The position numbers and the translations under genes are program-made. The notes below the pieces were generated by a model that saw nothing but the letters and a program-made list of their open reading frames with translations, ran no database searches and was not told where the DNA came from. This document shows, piece after piece, positions 10,381 through 21,730 of a stretch of 64,000 nt of DNA; position 1 is the stretch's first letter, and the number at the start of each line of letters is the position of its first letter. Source of the DNA: Chimonanthus salicifolius (lineage: Eukaryota; Streptophyta; Magnoliopsida; Laurales; Calycanthaceae); assembly GCA_013350335.1 (NCBI GenBank), contig CM023540.1, positions 59,558,962 through 59,622,961 of the forward strand, written 5' to 3'.

Positions 10381-10758
10381 ACAACGAATAGACCCAGAAA
10401 TGGAGGAGATTTGGACCAAGATATCTACAGGCGAGGTGGTATCGGAATAGGAGTTACGACTGGGACAGGATCTTGTGTTCCGAGGCAGGACGGATGTGCT
10501 TAAGAGCATGCAGTCGGCTATGGGGACTGACGTGTTAACCAGTACAACATTCCAACCACAGACTGATGGACAGTCGGAGAAAACAATACGGGTATTGGAA
10601 GATATGCTGAGAGCATGTACACTGGATTTCAAAGGTGGATGGGAGGATCATTTGCTCCTGGTGGAGTTCTCCTACAATAACAGTTGTCAGGCAAGCCTCC
10701 AGATGGCTCCGTTTGAGGCCTTATGTGGTAGGCCGTGCAGATCGCCAGTGTGTTGGAC
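10381..10758 (+). pseudogene. pol: E2 integrase remnant with internal deletion, cut by an LTR
   Basis: The first part matches the spacer between RNase H and the integrase zinc finger (compare 23680-23800). At about 10500-10506 the sequence jumps to the core (SMQSAMGTDVLTSTTFQPQTDGQSE), so the zinc finger and the first two catalytic Asp regions are lost. The core then reads to SPVCWT and stops at 10758, where a minus-strand LTR begins at its exact terminus. The continuation of this integrase after that insertion is not found nearby. Confidence 0.8.
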
Positions 10759-13015
10759 TGTAACGCCCCGCCCTTTCCGAGAATTTCAGAGTCTAATTTT
10801 TTTTTAAAGTAATAATAAAACATCGAAAGAGAGTGGGCGGCGTCACGACGTGAGTTAAGTTCAGACTACCCAAGTCTGAACATTAACTGGCCACCCATGT
10901 GTACATGGAATAGACCATGATTATGAATCACACATCGAACTAACATCAACATGCGGAATAACCTAGATTAATTGCGAAATAGAAAGACTAGATAGCAAGT
11001 AACAGTCTCAGATATTAATTAAGATAAATCAACGATCCAAAGGTTATTATCCTAATCAAGCCATAGCAAGTAATGAATTATTACATGTCCAACAAAAGTA
11101 TTCAAATGACAGTAATATAAAGTAATCCAATCCATCATTCAAGCGCTTAGGCTTGGCTCCCCTCCCGGTCATCGACCTTCTTTTTCCCTTTACTTGTACC
11201 TGCATTCTCCTCTGAGGATAGAATTAGGGCGTTAGATCAACGCGCCCAGTAGGTTCCATAATCAGGGCTACCACATCATTAGCATATAAAACATGCACAT
11301 ATATCATAGTACATGATTAGTAAAAGCAGGTAAAACAATGCTATGAAGTATGCACATGCAATGAGCCTCCCCCATCATGTACATTCATAGCCACCATCAT
11401 GTTACTCCTCCTGGCGTGACTTGCACCGCCGAAGGAGGACGTAACTCATAACTTGAAACACTGTAGGACCTCATTCATAATCCCATGTCTATGCATGAGA
11501 TGCTAATGCCTGTATGCCATTTGTTAATGCATAATATATCATTTGAAACACATATAACAAAACAAGAGTCTCATAAGAAAACTGGGGTAAAACTGTAGTT
11601 ACAAGTAGGTAGGAAACCTACTGAAGAATCACTTCAGCGTCCATTCTTTCTTAGGCTTTATCCGGTCACCGCTCGCAGTCGTGTACCGTCACAGAGATCC
11701 GTCACCTTATTCACATAAATCATGGACAAACTTTAATCCCTTACTTTATTTGATTCCCATTTTTGAGTCTAAGTCCACAAATACCAACTCATGGTTGTGA
11801 CCCTTATTTACAAACATGCCATTGGTCTGTCCAATCTTTAATCCACCAAACTTACTCCATGGGGTTCGGCCATACATTTGGCCGAACCCAATGGTTCCTT
11901 TATCCATTACCACATGGTTCTCCATTAGGGTATTTTAAACCTTTTAAATCAACATAGAACCATTACCAACTACAACTCATAAGCTTAGGCTATTTAACCC
12001 ATTCATTATGAATTAGCATAAAGTCCATCAACATGCTTGGTTATTTACTGATATTAAGTACACAGATACCTACATGATTCTTGAATCAAAATCATACAAC
12101 CCTATCAGTAAACATCACCCTATGTAAACCAAATAAAAACCATAAAGTAACCCATGGGGTTCGGCCACTCATATGGCCGAACCTCATGGTTCTTTGAATC
12201 CAATTCTCCTAATGATCTTTCATCATTTATCATGCATCTTAGCCATAAAAACAGCAACCATAATTCTATTTAAAATCCCATAGAAACCCCATGATATTGC
12301 ATGGTTTCTAACTCTTGAAATTCATAACAATCTTCAATCTCTTTCATGGGGTTCGGCTATTCAAGTTGGCCGAACCCTATGTCCATGAATTGATCCTTCA
12401 AACATGCATTAGGTGTCATTTAAATCATGCAATATCAGTATCATATTGCTGCCTTTATACCTCTTAGAACCCTCTAATTAAATCCATCCAAAACGGTCCA
12501 TAAAAGTCCATGGTTTCCATGTTTCACAACATGCAAACCAACAATCTTTCACATGGGGTTCGGCCCTCCATGGTGGCCGAACCCAATGGTTATGTTTACT
12601 ATTTTTAAACCACCAATCATCATGTAATAAACAACATATTATTACCGAGTTTTACTAATTAAACATCATCCAATCACTAACCCGATTTCATAGGGTTCGG
12701 CCATGCTTATTGGCCGAACACCATGCCCTTTGGTTTTGAAACATTTAATCATTCATCTTGGGTCTGAACCAAACATCTAAATCCATGTTTTAACCTTCTT
12801 AAAACATGCATTTTAAATCTATTACCAACATCTAATATCAGTCCCAACTTATATGGTTTTAACTTCCAAAAACCATCGAAACCAACCACTTGTTTCCATG
12901 GGGTTCGGCCATGCAAAGTGGCCGAAACCAATGGTCCATTTCCATCTTTTAATCCACTGATTTAGATCATAAAAACTTCAGCCTTTTCTGACATTCAGAT
13001 ACAGGTTTTATAATC
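10759..13015 (-). mobile_element. Minus-strand LTR inserted in E2 integrase, truncated on the right
   Basis: The LTR 3' terminus (tgtaacgccccgcc in plus orientation) is intact at 10759. Conserved tail blocks follow: the T-run, the ggcgtcacgacg block, the gcttggctcc block, the candidate acceptor CAG (11214-11212 on the minus strand), and then six GGTTCGGCCAT-type hairpins between 11859 and 12920. The U3 end and the other terminus are missing. The right border near 13015 is approximate and abuts an LTR in the opposite orientation. Confidence 0.75.
11859..12917 (-). repeat. Cluster of six GGTTCGGCC hairpins
   Basis: Inverted repeats with arms GGTTCGGCC / GGCCGAACC occur at about 11859, 12151, 12346, 12551, 12690 and 12896, separated by 140-290 bp. 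Loops range from 8 to 13 bases between the GGCC boxes. Flanking CCATG/CATGG-type bases lengthen several arms. One arm is mutated to ggctattc (12361). Confidence 0.85.
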
Positions 13016-14167
13016 CTTTCAATTACAAGGATAGAAAATATGGAGTAATGTGTTAATGAATTGGAGGCTTAAAAGGGTCAAATGTTTGTAATTTTTTTAA
13101 GGGATCTTAGTGAAGAAAATCATGGAAGGTACTAATGAATTCTAATGGCCTCAAAAATGGTAGATGGGAATGAAACATGAACCATGGGCTCGGCCATGGT
13201 GTATGGCCGAACCCTAGGGTGATGTGTTTGTAAATTTAAAGGGTGTAAGAAGAGGGAAGAATGATTAAGAATGTTGATGGGTCGAATGGATTTTTAAGCA
13301 TAGTTTATAAGGTTTTAAAGGGGTGGAAATAATGTTTTAAAAATAAAACCATGGAGAGATTTTATGGAGGAAATGCTTCTGAACATTATGGTGATGTATG
13401 TGTAATGATGATGAGTGTAAAAGATGGAAAAATAATGGGGGTTGTGTTGGTAGTTTTGATGGACCAAAATGTACCAAATTGATGATCAAAGATTGGTGAT
13501 TTAAATGCATGATGGAAACTACCTCAAGGAAGGACTTATGGTGGGGCCAAATGGTGTATATAAACCCAAGTAAAAATGGGGAAAAAGACATAATGGTTCG
13601 GCCATGGTGTATGGCCGAACCCATGACCCATTTGTGGGTCAATTTATGGGTTAAATTTGGTATTATACATGTGAGTAATGAATGGGGATTAGGGTAATCA
13701 AGTGGCTAATTTGTGATGATGCTATATCATGGCTAAGGAGTCATTAAGGGATCCAAGTCTATGGATCAATTGATGGGCTAAGTATGGGGTTATGTATGTG
13801 TTTAAAAGAATAAGGATTAGGTTAATTAAATGGTTGATTTTAATAATCTTATGACATGGTTGATGGGCCATTAACGGATCTAAGTTATGGATCATTAATG
13901 GATCTAAGTTATGGGTCAATTATGAACAAAAATGTGCGTGGTTAAGTGAATGATTAACCATGGAAGGGTAGTGGTAAAATCATAAATAATGGCCAAATTC
14001 AAGAACCATGGGTTCGGCCATGGTGTATGGCCGAACCCCATGGAAGATGATCGTGGACTTTGGGGCTCTAAGTAAATAACTTATGTGTGATTGATAAAGC
14101 CTAGGGTGCTGATTTTTATACTCACAAAATTAAAAAAATCAATGGATTAAGATGGGACCCACAAACC
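13016..14167 (+). mobile_element. Plus-strand LTR fragment (first part), interrupted by a solo LTR
   Basis: LTR intron-region sequence with hairpins at 13188, 13590 and 14008. It continues after the insertion at 18318. The order of blocks matches the LTR fragment at 37018-38780 closely (for example agcctagggtgctg, gatgggacccacaaacc). Its 5' end is missing; the left border is approximate. Confidence 0.75.
14162..14167. repeat. Target-site duplication, left copy (CAAACC)
   Basis: CAAACC precedes the LTR at 14168 and is repeated directly after its other end at 18318-18323. The related LTR at 37450-37475 has one CAAACC followed by TAATTAG, as expected of an unoccupied site. Six bases is one more than the usual five of this family. 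Confidence 0.7.
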
Positions 14168-14647
14168 TGTAACGCCCGCCCCTTTTCACCTAAAATCAGA
14201 GTCTATTTTTTTTTTTTTAATAAAGAGTGACAAAGGGAGCGGACGTCACGACGCAAGTTAAGTCCGAGCTTTTAAAGCTCGGCCCTTAACTGGCCAACCC
14301 TACGTGTGCGTGGAACGAAGTCCACGGAGAACAATTCACACATGGACAGCAAGCATCAAGGAATAATACAACTATATGCGGAATTAACAATAAGGACTAT
14401 CCTACAAATTTGAGATCGCAGGGAAGATAACATCCATTTAAATTACTACAATACCTCAAAATCATAATGTCCATAATATAATCCCAAAACATAGCAAGTA
14501 ATCTAATTTATTACATTTCCGACAAGCTAAACTATTGCAAATTACATTATCCGAAATAAACATTAGTAACTATCTAGCATGCCTTTCCAAGCTCCTTAGC
14601 TTGGCTCCCGTCTCTTCCTTCCGCTTTACCACCTCCTATGTCATCAG

Positions 14648-17211
14648 CTAGGGTAGAAGTAGGGCGTTAGACAACGCACCCAGTAGGACTCCGAGTAGGA
14701 CTAACACATAGATTAGTGATAACAACCACATATGAAATCATATAAGGAAAAAAAAAAACTATAAGATGAATGTCATGACATGGGTGTCTGTGTTATGAAT
14801 CCCACCCATCATTTTTACTATCCCGATGCCATATCCCCTTTGACGGCACGGCCTCGTCAAAATATACAAAATCCCAAATCATCCCCCTGGACGGCAAAAC
14901 CTCGTCCATATATAACCAATCACAAATCATCCCCATGGACGGCAAAACCTCGTCCCGATATAACCAATCACAAATCATCCCCCTTGATGGAAGAACAATC
15001 ATCAAGGTATCATAATTACATACAACATCCCTGATAAATCAAATACATTAAAATATCTCCATGTCTGTTTATCGGTCGCGCCGACGGAGCATGGACTCCG
15101 GGTTCATTTCATCCTTCCCCTGTCATATCCCTCCCATGCCATGCATGAGATGTAGATGTCATATGCCATGTAATGAATATAATAACAAACCATGACATTT
15201 AAAAATCCCATCAATAAAACATATAACTTGATTATCAAAAAGAGATCAAGAAAAGCCTCAATAATCACATCATAGCTTTAAAACCCATTTATAAACCAAT
15301 CATATACTTACCAGAATAAATCAAATGAAAGCCCCTACATAATACATAATTCAAAACCAATCTTAACCAAACCATATAATTTTCAAAGTAATTCAAAGAA
15401 ACCATCACTCCATCCATGGCTTACAAAAAGGTTAGAATCCTACCAAATACCGACTAGCGTTCTTTCTTTCGTTTCTGTCCGACAGTCCAGCTACCGACAC
15501 GCGTACCGCTTGCGATGTCCAGTACCTTATTACACATTAATCAGTCCACATTTTAATTACATGAGTGTAAAATCAGTCTCCCAGGCTTTATTTTACCCTA
15601 CATAATGCTATTACTTAGAATCCCTAAACCCATGATCATCTCCCATGGAGTTCTTCATTTTAGCCATTATTTACGGTTTTTCCACTACCTCTTCTCCATG
15701 GTTAATCACTCATTCATCCATGCATGATTAAGTTCATAGATGATTCATAGATTTGGATCCATCAATGACCCATCACCCATATCTTAAAATCAATAAAGTC
15801 AGCCACTTAATTTAACCTAAAGTCCATTACTTTAAACATGTACAAACACATTAACCTTAGGCCATAATGATTTACAATTGAGTCATTAAAATTCAGCCCT
15901 TTAAATTTAACCAAATCTCCATTGTCCTTGGTCTTTGGTTAGACATTAAATTCATCATAAGTCCCTCCATTGAGAGAACCTAAACCATACACTTGACTTA
16001 TCATTACTTAATCACACTTCCATTACAACTAACAACACTAAAAATTAGCCACTTAAACACTCTAATCCTCATTCCTTTCTCACATACATCATACCAAATT
16101 TATCCATAAGTTTACCCACAAATGGGTCATGGGTTCGGCCATACACCATGGTCGAACCCATGGTGTCCTTTTCTCATTTTTTTTTCTTGGGTCCATTGCT
16201 CACATTTTAATTTATCACAAATCCCTCTATATGGGAATTTCATCATTTATTTAGATCATTCATTTGATCAACATTTGTTTCATCTCTTGAGCCCATCAAA
16301 ACTAATAACATTCCCCCTCATCTTTTCATGGTTTCAAACATACTTAACCCATTGAATCTTCCCATTTTCCACCCTTTTTAAACCCCTTTAAAATTTGTAA
16401 TACATGACCATAGGGTTCGGCCATACACCGTGGCCGAACCCATGGTTCATGTTCCATTATTTTTCTATGCCTTTTAAGGCCACAACATTACTCATTCAAA
16501 ACCCTAAACTCATTAATACATTAATCCCTCTTTTGCATCCCTTAAACCCATCATTTGATCACCATTACACCACCATAGGTTTCGGCCATTTACCATGGCC
16601 GAACCCATGGTTCATGATCCCCCATTCATTGCTCCAAACACCTACATTCACCCATTTAAAATCCTAATTTTCATTTGCTACCCTCATTGTCTTCCATTTA
16701 TCAAAACCTTAACCAATTAAATCAATTAGCTAATCACTCACCATGGCATGGCCGAACCCTATGGCCCATGTTTTTCTTCCAATCATCCACTTCCATACTT
16801 AATTCATAAATTACCCAATGCACATAATCACTTATTTATTTCTTTTCCCTACTCCTAATTCACCCATTTAGGGTTTTCTCCATCTTCCATTTTCTCAAAA
16901 CCCTAAAAAAAACACATTACTTACCATGGGGTTCGGCCATGCTACATGGCCGAACCCTATGGTTCTTAACTCCAAAAAAATGCATGTACCTCTATGTTTA
17001 ATCACATTAATCATATAATGTCCATAATCCCTTTTTATTTTTCTTAACCCTAATTTTTCTCCATTAGGGTTTTTTCCCACTTTCCATTCCTTCCATTTGA
17101 TGGATTTAAAATCCATGGCATAAACTTATGTAACCACCATTAAATTCACAAAAATAAATTTCAATTCTTAAACCCTAAAAATCCAAATTTTCTTGTTTAA
17201 GGAATACTTAC
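14648..17211 (-). other. Candidate intron within the solo LTR
   Basis: On the minus strand the donor is GTAAGT after ggagacgacggatt. The acceptor is a TAG after CTAAC and a pyrimidine-rich run, with about 19 bases from branch A to AG. Length about 2.56 kb. The same two signals flank the same region in other LTR copies. Prediction only. Confidence 0.45.
16120..16965 (-). repeat. Cluster of GGTTCGGCCAT hairpins in the solo LTR
   Basis: Full copies at 16127, 16411, 16577 and 16924 and a half-copy at about 16748. All lie inside the candidate intron. The loop between the GGCC boxes reads like ATACACCAT, the reverse complement of the ATGGTGTAT loop on the other strand. Confidence 0.85.
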
Positions 17212-18317
17212 AATCCGTCGTCTCCTCCGACTTCTAGGCACTCCCGTCGGTTTCCTTAGCCTCCTCTCTCCTTCCTCTTGATCTTTGGTAGGTCAAGATT
17301 TTTGATCCATGGTGGCAACCCCCAACTTTAGGATCGGCCAAGGTAGGGTTTAAATTGAGAGAGGGAGAGGGAAAGATGATGAGAGGGGAGATGATCACCT
17401 TGATCTTAGGGTGATTTTCCTTAAAATTCTACTTCTTTCTTCTCTCCTTCTCTTCTTAGCTTCCTTTCCTTAATTTCCTTCTTCTCTTCTCCTTCCTAGT
17501 GTGGGACGGCCATAAGAGAGTGAAGGATTGAAATGAGAATAAAAAGAGAGAAAGAAAGGAAAAGATGAGGCTTATCCCCATTTTTTTTACTTTACATTAA
17601 TTACATTCACCAACCTTAAGATATTTTTGAGATATTTAAATTGCTTTATGGTGGTGGTTATCTAAACCACCACCATAACCACCACGAAGCCCAACGTGTT
17701 TCATATTTGAGGTTGGAATGAGGTGGGTCTTCACCTCTTGGCCCCACTTTGACCACTTTTAACTACCATTTTAAATAATTTAATTATTTAATTAATTAGA
17801 TAATTACCTTAGGTTAGTCCATTTGTACTTAACCTAACTCCATTACTCCACCCATGGTTGACCAAATCAACCATCGTGGTCGGTCCCACCAAACCTTGGC
17901 CCACGCGCCACCTCACTTGATGAGGTGGAGGTGGGTCCCACTTGGCCACATCACCTTGGTTTAATTCCAAATAACTTAGGTGATTTAAATTTTATTAAGC
18001 CCACTACAACCAATTGGATCATCATTGGGCCCATGGCCCAATTACATTTCCATCTTACCCATTTACCTTAGAGCTTAACCATCTTGACCCATTGGGTCCC
18101 AAATGGGTATTTGACCCAATTTGACCACCCATGGCCCAATTGGCCATCATTGACCACTAAAATGACTTTAAAATGCAATCCATGGTCTATTGGGCCATAT
18201 TTGGGCCTTTGTCCAAATTTTGGCCCATTTACCATTTATTCCACCAATTTCCAATTTTCATCATTAAAATAAATAATATTCACATATTTATTGATTTAAA
18301 AATTTCGGGCCATTACA

Positions 18318-18834
18318 CAAACCTAATTAGTGGGGTTCGGCCATGGTGTATCGCCGAACCCCACTAAGGCTTGGATAATGGACTTGGACAGGATTAAAAC
18401 ATGAATCTAATTGATAATGTATAATAAGGTACCGGACATCGTAAGCGGGGTGCGATCGGTGACCGGGCTTGTGGACGGAGAAACGTAAAGGAACGTTAGT
18501 CGGTATTCGATAGGATTCCTACTTTTTTGTAAGCCATGGATTATGTGTCATGTATGGGTTTTTCCTTGATTTATTTTGGTAAGCATATGATTGTTTTAAG
18601 ATGGGTTTTAAGGCTATGATGTGTATATTGATGGTTTGCTTGATCTATTTTTTATAATCAAATTATTTGTTTTATTGATGGGATTTTAAATGCCATTGTT
18701 TGTGCTAACATATATATTACATGGCATATGGCATCTACATCTCATGCATGACATGAGAGGGATATGGCATGGGAAGGATAAAATGAAACCGGAGTCCATG
18801 CTCCGTCGGGGTGACCGATAAACAAACATGGGGT
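18318..18834 (+). mobile_element. Plus-strand LTR fragment (second part), truncated at a junction with element A
   Basis: It begins with the second CAAACC and continues TAATTAG, matching 37462 onward. It includes a hairpin at 18331 (arms GTGGGGTTCGGCC / CGCCGAACCCCAC), a gtaccggac...cgatcggtgaccggg block and one ccggagtcc-ctccgtcgg unit (18789). At about 18835-18839 (ATCAT) it switches to an earlier position of a different LTR copy, repeating blocks already passed. Confidence 0.8.
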
Positions 18835-20096
18835 ATCATACCTAGATAAATGAGTACATAATCATGTGAAGGGGTAGTGGGAAAAATGGTAATTATTGGC
18901 TAAATTGAAGAAAGCCCACTAAGATATGATTTATGGGCTTGGAAATGGTAAAATATGGACTGATGTGGTAATTTAATAAGGTGTCGGATAGCGCGAGCAG
19001 TACACGAGTTGGTAGCTGGATTGTCGGACGAATACGGGAAAAGGACGCGACTCGGTAATCGGTAGGATTCCTACCTACTTGTAAGCCATGGATGTGTAAT
19101 GGTATATTTATCTTATTTTGGTTGATTTTGGGATTGATCTTAAAAAAAAAAAAATTGTTCTATGATTATGGACATTATGTTTAATACTATGGTTTATTAT
19201 TTTTAAGGTTATGCATTATATGGTAAGGCTATGTATGGTATATTAAGGGTATGAGATATACATATTACATAGCATAATGCATTACATCTCATGCATGGCA
19301 TGGGCGGAAGAAAATAAACAAACCGGAGTCCATACTCCGTCGGGGCGACCGAGAACAGGCATGGGGACACCTTGACGAGGCTTTGCCGTCAAGGGGGATA
19401 TTTTGCGGTTGGACATATCTTGACGAGGGATATGACAGTATATGGCAGGAATGATGGGTGGGATTCATAACATTGACACCCATGGCATATCATTACTTAT
19501 ATGTTCAGTATATGGTGGTTTATAGTTTTCAGTGTGTTATTATCTGTATGTGGTTGTTACTAACCCATGTGCTAGCCCTACTCGGAATCCTACTGGGCGC
19601 GTGTTCTAACGCCCTACTTCTACCCTAGCTGATGATGCAGGGGATGGCGGACCGGAAGGGCGAGACGGAAGCCAAGCTTAGGAGCTTGGGGAGGTGGATT
19701 AATTATTTTGTTTTACGTTTATTTTAGAAAAGATGTATTTGTATAGTTAGCTTGTCGGAAATGTAATAATTTAGGTAGTTTGCTATGTTTAGGTATTATT
19801 TTGGATAATACAGTATAATGGCATTTTTGTAATTAATTGGGTATTTCTTCCTTGCTATCTGAAGAACTGGTAGGATAGTTCTATTAACATCCGCAGTTAT
19901 TTTTATGTTCCGTGAGCATACTTTCTACGCATGAACCGTACTCGTGGACTTATGTTCCACGCAAACGTAGGGTTGGCGAGTTAAGGGCCGGGCTTTAGAA
20001 GCTCGGAACTTAACTCGCGTCGTGACGTCCGTGCCCTTTGTCACTTAAAAAAAAAAAATAGACTCTGGTTTTCGGTAAAAAGGGGCGGGCGTTACA
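18835..20096 (+). mobile_element. 5' LTR of element A, missing its first ~2.1 kb
   Basis: It aligns with about 27270-28551 of the next LTR almost base for base, from atcatacctagataaatg to the terminus gggcgggcgttaca at 20096. It contains the ccggagtcc unit, the CTTGACG/CGTCAAG hairpin region, the candidate branch CTAAC (~19606-19610), acceptor TAG (19626-19628), the tail and the A-run. U3 and the candidate donor are lost, so it probably could not start transcription. Confidence 0.88.
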
Positions 20097-20098
20097 GT

Positions 20099-20110
20099 TG
20101 GTATCAGAAC
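20099..20110 (+). other. Primer-binding site of element A
   Basis: TGGTATCAGAAC, two bases after the LTR. It differs at one base (A for G, position 11) from the site in E2 and B. Confidence 0.85.
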
Positions 20111-20609
20111 GAATTCGTAAGAATAAATCTCTCGAAGTAAGATTAAGACGGTTGCACGTCTCACTTACGGGTAAAAATCCCAACCGACCGACTCTTCGGA
20201 GTCCACTGCACGGGGGGCCGGGTTAAATTACTTAGATTGACTCAAACTGAAGGGTTTAATCTGAGAACAACATTTGACGGAAAGGGATGATAGCAAGGGA
20301 AGAAAAAAATCAATGTAAGTCGGAATTATCAAACATACCAAGTAGGGTTACATTTTCCCGACATGAGAAAACAAATCTAGGTCTTCCCCAAATTTGACGG
20401 AATAATGGTAGACTTATTGAACGTATGAGAGAATTCCCCGGTTTCATAAATGGAACGAAACATAGATACTTGGGAAGTTTTTCCCCAAACCAAGTGTGCT
20501 TATTTGGCAATCTTCCCCAAAAATGAGAAACAAAGTACATTGTTTGGTATTTTTTTTCTTTTTCCTCCATTTGAAAAGGAACTAAGTCAGTGTTTTCGAT
20601 GACTAGGAA
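20111..20609 (+). other. Element A 5' leader
   Basis: Untranslated leader, nearly identical to 28566-29064. It contains five or so TTCCC(C)-type motifs between 20350 and 20520. The gag start ATG follows a gatgactaggaa block. No long open frame on the plus strand. Confidence 0.75.
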
Positions 20610-21730
20610 ATGGCTCCGAAGAGAATGACTCGTCGAAACCAGAAAGAGGTATCACCACCTCGCTAGGAAGAGGAGGTACCCCATCGGGAGGAGGAACAAA
20701 ATAATATAAACATACAAAGTGTACCTCCTGAGCTAAAAGATGTAGTTCAAGCGGCAGTCGCTGCTGCTCTTCAACAACACTTGAGCGGAAATACGACTAC
20801 TAGCGACAGAAATGAGACTACTAGAGACACCAATAAGCGGAAGATGGTTAAAGACTTCCAGCAACAGCGCCCTCCCTACTTTAGGAGCAGATCATTGGTT
20901 AAAGAAGATCACTCAGATCTTGAATCTGCTTCAGGTTTCCTAGTCCGGCTGACAGAATCTTACTGGCAACATCTCAACTGATTGAGGATGCCGGTAATTG
21001 ACGGGAGGTGGTAGAAAAACAGCAATCACTGGTGCCGGAAAGGGAAAGAATTGCCATGACTTGGGAACTGTTCTCAGCCACTTTTCTAGAGCAGTTTTTC
21101 CAGGAGGAAGAAAGGGAGAGCCAGACTGAAGCTTTTATATCATTAGTACAAGGCAATATGACAGTGGCAGAATACCACCGGGAGTTCCTTCGACTATCTG
21201 TCTACGTGTTCTACATGGTGGACACTAAGCACCGGAGGGCCCGTAAGTTTGAACGGGGCCTTCGTCCGAGCATCAAAACTAGGGTGACAGTATTCAAGGA
21301 ACCTACATTGGCAGGGGTGGTCGGCAATGCCTTTATAGTGGAGCGGGAATTGAATGAGATAGCGCGGCATGACAACCGCCGATGGCAGAGTGGGCGGGGC
21401 GCATTTCAACCCAACAAGAGGTTCCGCTCGAGTTTCAGCAGACCCTCATCCTCTACTGGATCTACAGGGGGCTTTCGCCCCAATCAGCCCTCCCCATCAG
21501 CATCAGTCACCCAAGTCCCTCGGGGTGGGAGCACTTGCTATTAGTGTGGCCAATAGGGTCACTTCAAGAGGGAGTGTCCACAGCTCAGCAGACCCTCTAA
21601 CTTCAAGGGTTCCTCCCGCCCTCCAGTTAGATCAGCTCAGCCGCGAGGGGGCAGAACATACAATCAGGCAGGACGAGCTCCAAACCCTACGGGATCAGGA
21701 CGACTTTTTGCTATACCTTCTCCAGTAGCA
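20610..21730 (+). pseudogene. gag: Element A gag, broken by stops, frameshifts and a deletion
   Basis: It starts MAPKRM. A TAG at 20664-20666 ends it after 18 codons where B has CAG. About 20 bases are missing near 20885 (FRGKEGAVGAHHW in B). A frameshift near 20940 puts the main body in another frame (open 21008-21544). The capsid-like part (EERESQTEAFISLVQGNMTV, RARKFERGLRPSI) is recognisable, followed by a basic/Ser-rich linker. The zinc knuckle reads CY-stop-CG-Q-stop-GHFKREC, both stops where B has Gln (21542-21544, 21554-21556). Gag normally packages the RNA and forms the particle; this one cannot. Confidence 0.9.

Larger units (their letters stand above)
14168..18317 (-). mobile_element. 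Solo LTR, minus strand, 4150 bp, with target-site duplication
   Basis: Both termini are intact (TGTAACGCCC at 14168; CCATTACA at 18317) and no internal region, primer site or polypurine tract is present. Read on the minus strand: U3 with hairpins such as CCACCTCA/TGAGGTGG (17908-17928), ATTGGGCC/GGCCCAAT (~18024) and GGTGGTGGTT/AACCACCACC (~17650); the purine-rich block and candidate donor GTAAGT (17211); hairpin-rich middle; candidate branch CTAAC (14670-14666) and acceptor TAG (14650-14648); conserved tail. Solo LTRs form by recombination between the two LTRs of one element. Confidence 0.92.

Noticed and set aside
16120..16965. Hairpins as miRNA precursors
   Set aside because: Arms of 9-17 bp with loops of about 5 nt are too short for plant miRNA precursors, and no arm of about 21 bp is present. 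Small RNAs from silencing remain possible.
14168..18317. MITE or TIR DNA transposon reading of the palindromes
   Set aside because: Palindromes lie at fixed places in LTRs with TG...CA ends and have no target duplications of their own.
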